64,000 nucleotides of DNA from Gillisia marina (GTDB lineage: Bacteria > Bacteroidota > Bacteroidia > Flavobacteriales > Flavobacteriaceae), in NCBI RefSeq assembly GCF_000258765.1, contig NZ_AJLT01000010.1, positions 1 through 64,000 on the forward strand, written 5' to 3'. Shown one piece after another: positions 28,299 to 36,826 of the stretch. The notes under the pieces were generated by a model, which had not been told where the DNA came from, made no database searches, and was given only the letters and a program-made list of their open reading frames with translations. A program made the position numbers and the translations under genes. Numbering within the stretch: position 1 is the stretch's first letter; the number at the start of each line of letters is the position of its first letter.

Positions 28299-29630
28299 TT
28301 AAAATTTAAGATCGGTTGCCGGGATTCCAAAATATAACTCGATCACCTTTAATTTGAATATATAATCGTACTTAGTTCGCAATAATTCTGTTTGTGCATT
28401 TTCCAATCTCACTTTAGACTGACTGAAATCGAAGGCATTGGTTAAACCAACATCAAAACGCTCTGTAGCATACAAATAGGCCTGATCTTGTGCATCTAAA
28501 GCCGACTGTGCTGCTTCGTAAGCTTTTAATGCTCCTTGGGCATCTACATAGGCTTGGTATACATTTGCCTCCAAATCCAACTCTGCCTGCTCCAAACGAT
28601 ATTCTGCTCGCTCTACGTTGATTTTGCTGCGTTTTACCTGATTTCTAGTGGCAAAGCCATTCAAAATAGGAATATTCATTTGCAATCCATAAGATACCCC
28701 GTCATTCTCATATAATTGGCGTGTGAAATCCCTGCCAAAATTATCGTTATCCGCATATCGAGTATTATAATCGAAGAAAGCAGAAAGCGTGGGATAATAA
28801 GCTCCTTTTGCTATTTGCACATCCTTTTCTGCTATCGCTTTTTGCTCTTCAGCAATTTTAATCTCATAACGCTCTTCCTTAGCTTTTTCTATAAGCTCGT
28901 AGGGTGAATTCGCTAACATTTCATTCCCAACAATATTATAATCCCCTTCTACAATGTCAAAATTTTCGTAATCTTTAATCAACAATAGTTGAGCAAGACT
29001 AATTAAAGAGATTTTAATGTTGTTTTCTGCTACTATAATTCGTTGCTGCTCATTGGCTGCTGTAGCTTCAATTTCTAAAAGGTCACCTTTTGGTAACACC
29101 CCTGCATCTACTAAGTCCTGAGTTCTTTTTAATTGGTCGATAGTAATTGTATTTTGAGATCTAAGTACTTCTGCGTTTTGTTTATTGAATAACACTTGCA
29201 AATACGAGTTAGCCACAAAAAGTGCAATATCGTCTTTCATTTGTTCCAAGGAATATTGACTGGCCAACTTTGAAAGTTTAGCGCGCTCTAATTGCCTTAA
29301 ATTCCGAAGCCCATCAAACAAGGCTAAACTGGAAGAAAAACCACCTGAAAATGATGTGAAACGAGTGTTCTCAAATTGGTTGCTTGTTGGATTAATACTT
29401 AAACCTCCACTACTCGTTAAAGAACCACGACCATTTAAGGAGGGGATAAAATTCCCAACAGCATCTAAGCGTTCGATCTCCGCCGATTCAATATCCAATG
29501 CCGATTGTTTAACAGAGATATTATTTTCTAATGCATAGGCTACGCATTCTTGCAGGCTCCATTTTTTAGTTTGCGCAGTCACCACTGCAGAAATTAAAAA
29601 TAGGCAAGCTAGTAATATTGTTTTTTTCAT
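28299..29630 (-). CDS. TolC-family outer-membrane efflux protein
   Basis: A 443-aa TolC-type channel with a signal peptide (KKTILLACLFLISAVVTAQ). It has two repeats of the outer-membrane efflux fold, starting with WSLQECVAYALENNISVKQ and showing typical helical stretches with AKGAYYPTLSAFFDYNTRY and the late ERFDVGLTNAFDFSQSKVRL. It lies between the two adaptor genes, supplying the exit duct for the MacAB-like transporter encoded upstream. Confidence 0.93.
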   Translation of the reverse strand: MKKTILLACLFLISAVVTAQTKKWSLQECVAYALENNISVKQSALDIESAEIERLDAVGNFIPSLNGRGSLTSSGGLSINPTSNQFENTRFTSFSGGFSSSLALFDGLRNLRQLERAKLSKLASQYSLEQMKDDIALFVANSYLQVLFNKQNAEVLRSQNTITIDQLKRTQDLVDAGVLPKGDLLEIEATAANEQQRIIVAENNIKISLISLAQLLLIKDYENFDIVEGDYNIVGNEMLANSPYELIEKAKEERYEIKIAEEQKAIAEKDVQIAKGAYYPTLSAFFDYNTRYADNDNFGRDFTRQLYENDGVSYGLQMNIPILNGFATRNQVKRSKINVERAEYRLEQAELDLEANVYQAYVDAQGALKAYEAAQSALDAQDQAYLYATERFDVGLTNAFDFSQSKVRLENAQTELLRTKYDYIFKLKVIELYFGIPATDLKF

Positions 29631-29689
29631 AATTAAGATTGTGAAGGATTGGTCTAAGAAATTAGGAAGTTGTTACACAAAAGTTGAAA

Positions 29690-30808
29690 CTAGTTATTAT
29701 TCATGGCTTGAGCCGGTTTTACTTGATTCCAGATTTTAATCTTATCTCCTTCTGAAACTCCACTTAAAACCTGTACAAAAATCCCATCGCTCACCCCTAA
29801 TTCAACCTCTTTTTTCGTGAATTCCTGATCGCCGGTCATTACTTCTACAAATGGTTTTTGTGTCTTAGGATCAAATTGAATTAAAGCCTCTTTTAATGCC
29901 AAGGCATTATCTACTTTAGCCAATATAATTGAAGCATTTGCACTAAGGCCTGCTCTAATAAAGGTAGTGTCCGCTTTATTTAATGTTCCTTTAATATTGA
30001 ATTGGATTGCCCCATTCTCACTGATTCCTTTTGGAGCGATATAATCTAAAATCGCATCAAACTTTTTATTCTCAATGGCACCAACGGTTATTTCTAAAGG
30101 AAGGTTTTCCTTTATTTTCCCTACTTCACTTTCATCTACCTTTCCTTCAAAGATCATGTTATTCACATCTGCCAGCGTGGCTAAGGTAGTTCCATCATTA
30201 AAGTTGTTACTTTCAATTACTTGGTTTCCTTCTTTCACAGGAACATCCAATACCATCCCGTCTATTGTAGATCTTATTAAAGTATTCGCTGAGCTTCCAA
30301 GACCACTAGTAGTTCCAGTTTTAATAATCTCATAATTCTGTTGTGCAGATTTATAATTCTGAAGCGACCTCTGGTATGCAACTTGGGCATTATCCCAATC
30401 GTTTGCAGAGATTACACCTTTATCAAAAAGTGATTTTTGCCGGTCGTATAATTTCTTTTCGGTATCTAAATTGATCTTAGCCGTTGCAACCGCATCTTTC
30501 CCACTTTGTAAGGAAGACACATTAGGGATTACCCTAATTTTCGCAATAAGATCACCAGACTTAATTGCATCTCCAGCTTCGATATAAATCTCATCTATAA
30601 TTCCTGAAATATTTGGTTTTATAAGTACTTCTTCTTTTGGAACTATGCTTCCAGTAGCAACCGTCTTCTTCACGATAGATTGGCGCGATGGAGTTTCGGT
30701 CTCATACACTATTGGATCTTCTTGATTCTTTTGAAACAAATAATACAAAGCCCCCACAAAGGTGATGGCGATAAGTACAAGAATTATTACTGTAAATACT
30801 TTTTTCAT
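29690..30808 (-). CDS. Periplasmic adaptor (MacA/HlyD type), first of two
   Basis: A 372-aa adaptor with an N-terminal membrane anchor (residues about 5-25). A lipoyl half (VATGSIVPKEEVLIKPNISG), coiled coil (about 85-150), second lipoyl half (STIDGMVLDVPVKEGNQV) and beta-barrel domain follow, ending LSGVSEGDKIKIWNQV. It lies 28 bases after the second permease and 59 bases before tolC, so it is the likely direct partner of the ABC permeases. It differs clearly in sequence from the adaptor at 27018-28295. Confidence 0.9.
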   Translation of the reverse strand: MKKVFTVIILVLIAITFVGALYYLFQKNQEDPIVYETETPSRQSIVKKTVATGSIVPKEEVLIKPNISGIIDEIYIEAGDAIKSGDLIAKIRVIPNVSSLQSGKDAVATAKINLDTEKKLYDRQKSLFDKGVISANDWDNAQVAYQRSLQNYKSAQQNYEIIKTGTTSGLGSSANTLIRSTIDGMVLDVPVKEGNQVIESNNFNDGTTLATLADVNNMIFEGKVDESEVGKIKENLPLEITVGAIENKKFDAILDYIAPKGISENGAIQFNIKGTLNKADTTFIRAGLSANASIILAKVDNALALKEALIQFDPKTQKPFVEVMTGDQEFTKKEVELGVSDGIFVQVLSGVSEGDKIKIWNQVKPAQAMNNN

Positions 30809-30836
30809 TTTTCTTATTATTAGTCTAAATTGTCTT

Positions 30837-32099
30837 TTATTCTGTTCTGAGTGCGTCTACGGGTTGAATTTTAATGGCATTCTGTGCAGGAATTAAACCT
30901 GCCAATAAACCTGAAATTATTAAGATACTCAAAGCCACAAATACAACCCCAAGATCTACGCTAGGATTTGCAAACATCATAGTGGATGTATCTACTCCCT
31001 CTAATTGCATATTTACCAAGGCGATAACTCCTGTAGCGAGTACAATACCAGCCATTCCGGATATAATTGTTAAAAATATAGATTCCATTAATATCTGGCC
31101 TCTAATGTTCCAAGGAGTAGCTCCAAGTGCTCTACGAACACCAATTTCATTGGTTCTCTCTTTCACTACTATGAGCATAATATTAGAAATACCAATAATT
31201 CCCGATAGTAACACCAAAATTCCTACGAAATAAGCCACTGCTTTCAAGGCCACGAATAATCCGTTTATTTTGCTGAATTCTTCATATAAGTCAAAATTCC
31301 CTATAGCCCGATCGTCTTCGGGATGTAATGAGTGTCTGGATTTTATAACATCGAAAACTTGAGTTTTTAAACTGGTAATAGAAGAACCATCTTCCGCAGT
31401 AATCGCCATCCAACCTACATTATCTGCCATATTAAAAGCCTGTGAAAAAGCTGTGAAGGGAACAAAAATTTGTTTCTGATTTTCTTCCGGATTCCCATTA
31501 TTACCCTTCTTTTTATAAGAGCCAATAACCATAAAGTTCACACCATTGATTTTTATATAAGAACCTATGATATCCTCTCCGGGATCATACATATCTTTAA
31601 TAACGCCTTCTCCTATAATGGCTACTTTTCGGTTGTCTTCTATATCTGAATAATTTATAAATCTTCCGGACGTAATATCCATAGGCTCTTGCTGAATTAC
31701 TTCAGGATAATCACCATACACATTAAATGCTCCGGTTTTAAGACCGCGAACCACATTATTCGCTCCTCCAAAACCACCTAATTGATTCCTAGGAGAAACA
31801 AAACGAAGATTAGGAACATTTTGTTTGATCGCTTCTACATCCCCAGTCTTAAAATTATAACGTCTTCCTTTAGGCAAACCTTTATAAGGTTTTGAGGGAG
31901 TTTGCGCCCACATGAACATAGAGTTGGTAGCCATGCCACCAAAACCTTGCTTTACACCATTTTCCAAACCTTTCCCTGCAGCTAATAAGATTACCAATAT
32001 AAAGATCCCCCAAAGTACTCCAAAGGCGGTTAGTACAGTTCTAAACCAATTGGAAGTTAAGGCTTCTATTATTTCGCTCCAGTTATCCTTGCTAAACAT
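30837..32099 (-). CDS. MacB-type ABC transporter permease (FtsX family), second
   Basis: A 420-aa permease with the MacB topology: helix 1 (residues about 20-42), a periplasmic MacB core domain (about 45-275) and three C-terminal helices in the FtsX domain. The domain contains IIGISNIMLIVVKERTNEIGVRRALGATPWNI, the conserved coupling region, and ends with LAGLIPAQNAIKIQPVDALRTE. It lacks a fused ATPase, which is supplied by the gene at 33341. One base separates it from the first permease, so the two probably form a heterodimer. Confidence 0.92.
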   Translation of the reverse strand: MFSKDNWSEIIEALTSNWFRTVLTAFGVLWGIFILVILLAAGKGLENGVKQGFGGMATNSMFMWAQTPSKPYKGLPKGRRYNFKTGDVEAIKQNVPNLRFVSPRNQLGGFGGANNVVRGLKTGAFNVYGDYPEVIQQEPMDITSGRFINYSDIEDNRKVAIIGEGVIKDMYDPGEDIIGSYIKINGVNFMVIGSYKKKGNNGNPEENQKQIFVPFTAFSQAFNMADNVGWMAITAEDGSSITSLKTQVFDVIKSRHSLHPEDDRAIGNFDLYEEFSKINGLFVALKAVAYFVGILVLLSGIIGISNIMLIVVKERTNEIGVRRALGATPWNIRGQILMESIFLTIISGMAGIVLATGVIALVNMQLEGVDTSTMMFANPSVDLGVVFVALSILIISGLLAGLIPAQNAIKIQPVDALRTE

Positions 32100-32100
32100 A

Positions 32101-33348
32101 CTATTCGTCTCTTAAAGCGATTATTGGTTTAATTCTGGCGGCTCGCCAAGCAGGAAAAAAGCCTGCAATGGCTCCTGCTAAAACTAAAATAAACACTGTG
32201 ATTAATGCCACATTAAAGTTCACCGAAGGGTTTGCTATATATTCTGTTTCTATTAAAGGCCCAACAAATTCGAGCAACGCCAAACTAAAAATAAGCCCTA
32301 CAAAACCAGCAATAGTGGTTACAAAAATAGATTCGTGAAGAATCATACCGATAATGCTTAATGGTTGTGCGCCAAGGGCTTTACGGATTCCAATTTCTTT
32401 GGTTCGCTCCTTCACTATAATTAACATGATGTTACTAACTCCAACGATCCCGGCAATGATGGTACAAATACCAACACCCCAGAAAAAGAATCGTATCATA
32501 TCCATTAAGTCATAGAATCTTTTTGCATTCTCCAAGGAGTTGTTAATTCGGATAGCTCTTTCGTCATCTGGTGCTACAGTGTGTCTTTCTTTTAAAAAAG
32601 TTTCAAGTTCTTCTGAAAATTTTTCAGAAGAAGCTAGAGCAGCTTCGAAATTCTCTTCTTTTTGTAGCGTAAAAGACATGAAATTAATATCGTTCCCCGC
32701 ATTAAATGCTTTTTGAGATGTTGAAATAGGTATAAAAACTCTAGACTCTTCACGCTCCCCTCCCGGATCTGTATAAACCCCTATAACCTTAAAATTGATA
32801 TCTTTTATTTGAACATACTCTCCTATAGGATCCTTTCCATTCTTAAAAAGATCGTTTTTTACCTTATTCCCAAGTACTACGACTTTTTCGAAGCTATTGT
32901 TATCATTCGGATTAATAAATCTTCCGTGGGTCATCGAAGCATTTTCAAGAAATTGAAAATCGGGATACACCCCTTCTACCCTATACGAGCCAGATTCTTT
33001 TTCGTAATTTATTAAACCACCCCAAATTCTATAAACAGATGATTTATATTCTAATTGATCTTCGTTTTTAGCAACTGTGGTATTATAATCATCATTTTTC
33101 ATGGTGATCCGTCGCCCGGGATTAAGGCCCTTGTATTCTTTAGATGTAGCTCCAGTGAATATAAATAAAATATTGGCAGCGTCATTCTCGAATTCGCTAG
33201 ATATCCCATTTTGCATTCCTTGTCCAATTCCCAATAAAATAACCAATATAAAGATCCCAGAAGCTACAGAAAGCCCGGTTAGAAACGTTCGCATTTTATT
33301 CTTGCTAATGGTTTCAAAGATCTCTTGCCATCTTTCTAAATCAAACAT
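32101..33348 (-). CDS. MacB-type ABC transporter permease (FtsX family), first
   Basis: A 415-aa MacB-type permease, paralogous to its neighbour. Helix 1 is at residues about 20-42, followed by the periplasmic domain, then GVSNIMLIIVKERTKEIGIRKALGAQP and a C-terminal end GFFPAWRAARIKPIIALRDE. Its start overlaps the ATPase gene by eight bases, showing tight translational coupling. MacB-type systems extrude substrates from the periplasm by mechanotransmission; the substrate here is unknown. Confidence 0.92.
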   Translation of the reverse strand: MFDLERWQEIFETISKNKMRTFLTGLSVASGIFILVILLGIGQGMQNGISSEFENDAANILFIFTGATSKEYKGLNPGRRITMKNDDYNTTVAKNEDQLEYKSSVYRIWGGLINYEKESGSYRVEGVYPDFQFLENASMTHGRFINPNDNNSFEKVVVLGNKVKNDLFKNGKDPIGEYVQIKDINFKVIGVYTDPGGEREESRVFIPISTSQKAFNAGNDINFMSFTLQKEENFEAALASSEKFSEELETFLKERHTVAPDDERAIRINNSLENAKRFYDLMDMIRFFFWGVGICTIIAGIVGVSNIMLIIVKERTKEIGIRKALGAQPLSIIGMILHESIFVTTIAGFVGLIFSLALLEFVGPLIETEYIANPSVNFNVALITVFILVLAGAIAGFFPAWRAARIKPIIALRDE

Positions 33349-34042
33349 TGCTTAATGCTCTTACTTGATTAACTTTAGAATCGTCTATAATAACCCCATC
33401 CTTTAAGTTCACAATTCTTCTGGTCATCTCTGCAATATCGTGCTCATGAGTTACAATAAGAATTGTTCTTCCTTCATCATTTATTCCTTGGATTAGGTCC
33501 ATCACTTCATACGAAGTTTTGGTATCTAATGCTCCGGTAGGTTCATCGGCCAATAATACTTTTGGATTAGACGCTAAGGCTCTTGCAATTGCTACTCGCT
33601 GTTTTTGTCCTCCAGAAAGTTCGTTTGGCAAATGTCCAGCCCAGTCTGCCAATCCAACTTTTTCAAGATAGCTCATGGCAACATCCAAACGCTCTTTGCT
33701 CTTTACTCCTTGATAATATAATGGCAGTGCCACATTATCTAAGGCACTTTTATAAGATATTAAGTTGAAAGATTGAAATATAAAACCTAGAAATTTATTG
33801 CGGTATCGAGCTGCAATTTTTTCATTTAAATTTTTGATAGGAAGACCATCCAGGGTATAAGAACCAGAATCGGCTTCATCAAGCATTCCTAAAATATTTA
33901 GTAGTGTAGATTTCCCGGATCCCGAAGAGCCCATTATTGAAACTAACTCTCCTTCTTGAACATTAAAATTTATCCCTTTAAGAACATGGAGTGAATTACT
34001 CCCCATTTTATAGGATTTATGCAAGTCTTTAATTTCAATCAT
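33341..34042 (-). CDS. ABC transporter ATPase (MacB/LolD type)
   Basis: The 233-aa nucleotide-binding subunit of the MacAB-like exporter. Walker A is GSSGSGKST at residues 38-46, Q-loop FQSFNLI, signature LSGGQKQRVAIARAL, Walker B VLLADEPTGALD and H-loop IVTHEHD. It is the first gene of an operon ATPase-permease-permease-adaptor-tolC-adaptor-tsaB. No full-match promoter was found in the 134 bases upstream. Confidence 0.95.
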   Translation of the reverse strand: MIEIKDLHKSYKMGSNSLHVLKGINFNVQEGELVSIMGSSGSGKSTLLNILGMLDEADSGSYTLDGLPIKNLNEKIAARYRNKFLGFIFQSFNLISYKSALDNVALPLYYQGVKSKERLDVAMSYLEKVGLADWAGHLPNELSGGQKQRVAIARALASNPKVLLADEPTGALDTKTSYEVMDLIQGINDEGRTILIVTHEHDIAEMTRRIVNLKDGVIIDDSKVNQVRALSNV

Positions 34043-34176
34043 ATTTCCAGAATTAGAACCAGCCTACAGAACTTGAGTGTTCAATTTTTAGGTATATGCA
34101 TAAGACTAAGACTAAGAAGAATTGTTACAGTCTTGTTTGTTACAAAACTGTTAAATTTTAACTGAAATTTAAGAAA

Positions 34177-34404
34177 CTAAGCAGCAGTTTTCTTATTCCG
34201 TAGCGATCTATAAATAAAGAAGCCTATTCCTCCTATAAGGATATATGGGAAAATCATTAAATAAACGATCCCGTCATTTATACCTTTGGCAGCAGCCTCA
34301 GAGCCTTCGCTTTCCAATACTGCTCTACACATAGCGCATTGTGCTTCAGCAAAAGTTGGCAGTAGCACAAATAATAACAATATTAGGATTAACTTAATTT
34401 TCAT
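34177..34404 (-). CDS. Small exported CxxC membrane protein
   Basis: A 75-aa protein with a signal peptide (residues 1-22). CAMC follows immediately (Cys23, Cys26 in QCAMCRAVLESEGSEAA), then one membrane helix (about 46-64, LMIFPYILIGGIGFFIYRSL) and a short basic tail. Similar short proteins occur next to cytochrome oxidase assembly genes in flavobacteria, but I know no function. The CxxC placed just outside the membrane would suit metal or redox handling; that is inference. It follows the DUF420 gene by 53 bases. Confidence 0.75.
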   Translation of the reverse strand: MKIKLILILLLFVLLPTFAEAQCAMCRAVLESEGSEAAAKGINDGIVYLMIFPYILIGGIGFFIYRSLRNKKTAA

Positions 34405-34457
34405 TTCGATTCTTTCAGAATTAATTCATCAAACCTCGACTATAAATTTAATAAAAA

Positions 34458-34991
34458 TTAATAGTAAGGCCACATAAAGACATACACTAAAACCCCAGTT
34501 ACTGCGACATATAGCCAAATTGGAAATGTCCATCGAGCAACTTTAGTATGTTTATCGTACTGCCCAGTGAGTCCGCGATACATTGCAAACAAGACCAAGG
34601 GAACTATAATTGCCGAAAGGATTATATGGGTTATTAAAATAAAGAAATAAATATAACGCAACATCCCTTCTCCGCCATAGGGCACCGGCTCGTTACTGAT
34701 TTTTGAGATCACGTAACTTACAAGAAATACTGAGGATAGCACAAATGCCATAATCATCACATTTCTGTGCCATTTATACTCTTTAATGCTCATTAAAAAA
34801 TAACCAACAGTAAGCAAAATTGCTGTACTACCATTTAAGACAGCATGGAAAAATGGAAAAGTTCCAGATTGAGTTCCAAAAACATTATACCGCTCCGGTA
34901 AATACATTAAAATTATAACTACGATAGGAATAAGGATGGAAAGTGCAATGATTATTGGCACTGCAATTCTATCGGAACTTATTTTTGCCAT
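34458..34991 (-). CDS. DUF420 membrane protein, CtaM-like oxidase assembly factor
   Basis: A 177-aa protein with five membrane helices (residues about 11-28, 45-62, 75-95, 110-132, 155-175). It has the DUF420 histidine pattern: FFHAVLNGSTAILLTVGY, KEYKWHRNVMIMAF, THIILSAIIVPL and KHTKVARWTFPIWLYVAVTGVLVY. Family members such as B. subtilis CtaM are needed for maturation of heme-copper oxidases. It lies directly after the SCO gene with no gap, inside the oxidase assembly cluster. Confidence 0.88.
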   Translation of the reverse strand: MAKISSDRIAVPIIIALSILIPIVVIILMYLPERYNVFGTQSGTFPFFHAVLNGSTAILLTVGYFLMSIKEYKWHRNVMIMAFVLSSVFLVSYVISKISNEPVPYGGEGMLRYIYFFILITHIILSAIIVPLVLFAMYRGLTGQYDKHTKVARWTFPIWLYVAVTGVLVYVFMWPYY

Positions 34992-35717
34992 TTATAAAAG
35001 TTTTTTAAGGTCTTCTATTAATATCTCTATTTGAGGCTCTTCTTCCCCTTCTAAAACAGATATCCCACGCTCTATGGAGCCCTTGTAATAAATAATAGGG
35101 TTTCCAAATTGATCTGTTCTAGAACGGATATACCCTTCTCTATCTACAAGTGCAAACATCCCAGAATGAGCAAAACCTCCAGGAACATTTTCATCTGGAT
35201 TGGCAAAAATACCAAACCCCTTATTTGCTAGTGTATAAATAGCTTCTCTATCCCCGGTTAAAAAGTTCCAATTTGGATTAGTTATTCCATAATTCTCAGC
35301 ATATTGCTTTAAGACCTCTGGAGTGTCATGAGCCGGATCTATAGAAATAGATACAATCCCAAAATCTTTATTTTCACCTACCTCCTTTTCAACCCCTACC
35401 AAGTTCTTATTCATAATCGGACAAATAGATGGACAAGTGGTAAAGAAAAATTCTATCAAGTATACTTTTCCCATATAATCTTTATTGGATATAGTGTCAC
35501 CATTTTGATTTACAAATTGAAAATCTGGTACTTTTTTATTTTCACCGTATAATTCGATATAAGAAAGCTCATCAGTTTTAGTAAGCCCCTTCCCAATATT
35601 CATTCGGTCATTTTCTACGACCTCATTATTGGAGATTCTATCAATTATTTTAGGAATAAAAATGATTCCAAAAACCAATATCACTAAGGATATACCTATA
35701 TAAGATTTGTTGTTCAT
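34992..35717 (-). CDS. SCO-family copper chaperone
   Basis: A membrane-anchored thioredoxin-fold protein that delivers copper to the CuA site of cytochrome oxidase. The 241-aa product has an N-terminal anchor (residues about 6-24), the CPSIC copper motif (Cys95, Cys99 in FFTTCPSICPIMNKNL) and the distal ligand His in GGFAHSGMFALVD. SISIDPAHDTPEVLKQYA is also typical. Its start overlaps the stop of the upstream thioredoxin-like gene (TAATG). It sits with oxidase subunits and the DUF420 factor. Confidence 0.93.
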   Translation of the reverse strand: MNNKSYIGISLVILVFGIIFIPKIIDRISNNEVVENDRMNIGKGLTKTDELSYIELYGENKKVPDFQFVNQNGDTISNKDYMGKVYLIEFFFTTCPSICPIMNKNLVGVEKEVGENKDFGIVSISIDPAHDTPEVLKQYAENYGITNPNWNFLTGDREAIYTLANKGFGIFANPDENVPGGFAHSGMFALVDREGYIRSRTDQFGNPIIYYKGSIERGISVLEGEEEPQIEILIEDLKKLL

Positions 35718-36361
35718 TACTTCTTAGTTAATTTGGAGTTATATTTTTTTAATGCCAGTCTATATTCTGCCAGAATCACTTTAATATCATCATTCATCTT
35801 GTTTCCAAGTTCCGAAACAGATCTGGAATCATATCCATACAGCAAGCCCTCGTCGTCATCATCTCGGCCCCTTAAATTAGAATCCTTATCTACTATAAAT
35901 ACATAAGGAGTTTGCAGCTTAGAATCCAGTTCTAAATTTGTTTTAAAACTTTTGAAAATATCTTCAATTTCGTTTGGTTCTCCATAAACGAAGCTCCAGT
36001 AGTTAGAGTTTGTAATGTTATTAAACTCTGAAACAAATTCATCTGCTTGCGCTTTGGCTGATTTTGGAAGAATGATTACAAATTGAAAATCATCGAATTC
36101 GTAAAATTTTTCGAGAATCTTCTTATCTAAATTGAATGTATTTCCTTTTAGAGCATCTAGATCATTCCCAAAGAAAGCAACGATACTAATCTTATTTTGA
36201 AAACTAACTATGGAATCCCTGTTGTTCTCTAAATCCCTAATGTCTTTTACATTCTCTGTAAGCACAGGAAGTTTAGCGAAATTATTTATTCCAGAAGAAA
36301 AGAATAAATAGGCAACGATTGGCAATAAGAATAAAACGCCAAGTATTAGAAATTTCTTCAT
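35717..36361 (-). CDS. Membrane-anchored thioredoxin-fold-like protein without CxxC
   Basis: A 214-aa protein with one N-terminal helix (residues about 3-22) and a soluble domain that looks thioredoxin-like. FQNKISIVAFFGND sits where the first strand would be, followed by FQFVIILP, and TPYVFIVDKDSNLRGR resembles the cis-Pro strand of SCO/peroxiredoxin proteins. The cysteine pair is missing; the strand is followed by DLDALKG. It is translationally coupled to the SCO gene, so a role in oxidase assembly is plausible but unproven. The 3' part is acidic (RDDDDEG). Confidence 0.7.
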   Translation of the reverse strand: MKKFLILGVLFLLPIVAYLFFSSGINNFAKLPVLTENVKDIRDLENNRDSIVSFQNKISIVAFFGNDLDALKGNTFNLDKKILEKFYEFDDFQFVIILPKSAKAQADEFVSEFNNITNSNYWSFVYGEPNEIEDIFKSFKTNLELDSKLQTPYVFIVDKDSNLRGRDDDDEGLLYGYDSRSVSELGNKMNDDIKVILAEYRLALKKYNSKLTKK

Positions 36362-36391
36362 AAATCCGTGTTATTACGGGTTACAAAAATA

Positions 36392-36419
36392 AAAAGACGG
36401 TTTTAAATAACCGTCTTTT
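36392..36419 (-). terminator. Terminator between coxIV and the assembly genes
   Basis: Perfect 11-bp stem AAAAGACGGTT / AACCGTCTTTT (36392-36402 with 36409-36419), loop TTAAAT. It separates the oxidase structural genes from the SCO group or gives partial read-through. Confidence 0.75.
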
Positions 36420-36446
36420 CTTATGCTTTTAACTTATAGTTGGAGA

Positions 36447-36809
36447 TTAAAAATCCCAAGCTACGTGGTTACTCTTATAAACATCGAAGATATAATCTCC
36501 TTCGGTTAATAGAATAAACATTAAGTAACTTATTAGAAAGATCGCAGTCCAAACAACAGATCTTCTCATGCCTTTAGTTTCACCTTCCAGGTGCATAAAT
36601 GCCCATGCAATATAATAAGCTTTATAAATTGTAAGAATTATAAAGATCCAGTTAAGCAGACTCATCGCAAGGAAATGCGTATCTACTAAGAAATCTGGTT
36701 TTATAATCCCTAAAACTACCTCGACTATTGTAACAACAGAAAGCAAGGCAAAAACAAACCAAATTCTTTTGGTATTAGACTCGTGATGATGTGTAGTACT
36801 ATGTGCCAT
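36447..36809 (-). CDS. Cytochrome c oxidase subunit IV-like protein
   Basis: A 120-aa membrane protein with three helices (residues about 15-33, 42-68, 83-104), typical of the bacterial COX4 family that stabilises heme-copper oxidases. Landmarks are KRIWFVFALLSVVTIVEVVLGII and YIAWAFMHLEGETKGMRRSV. The N-terminus is histidine-rich (MAHSTTHHHES). It follows the long subunit III gene by 17 bases. Confidence 0.88.
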   Translation of the reverse strand: MAHSTTHHHESNTKRIWFVFALLSVVTIVEVVLGIIKPDFLVDTHFLAMSLLNWIFIILTIYKAYYIAWAFMHLEGETKGMRRSVVWTAIFLISYLMFILLTEGDYIFDVYKSNHVAWDF

Positions 36810-36826
36810 TTTTATTTATTTCAGAA

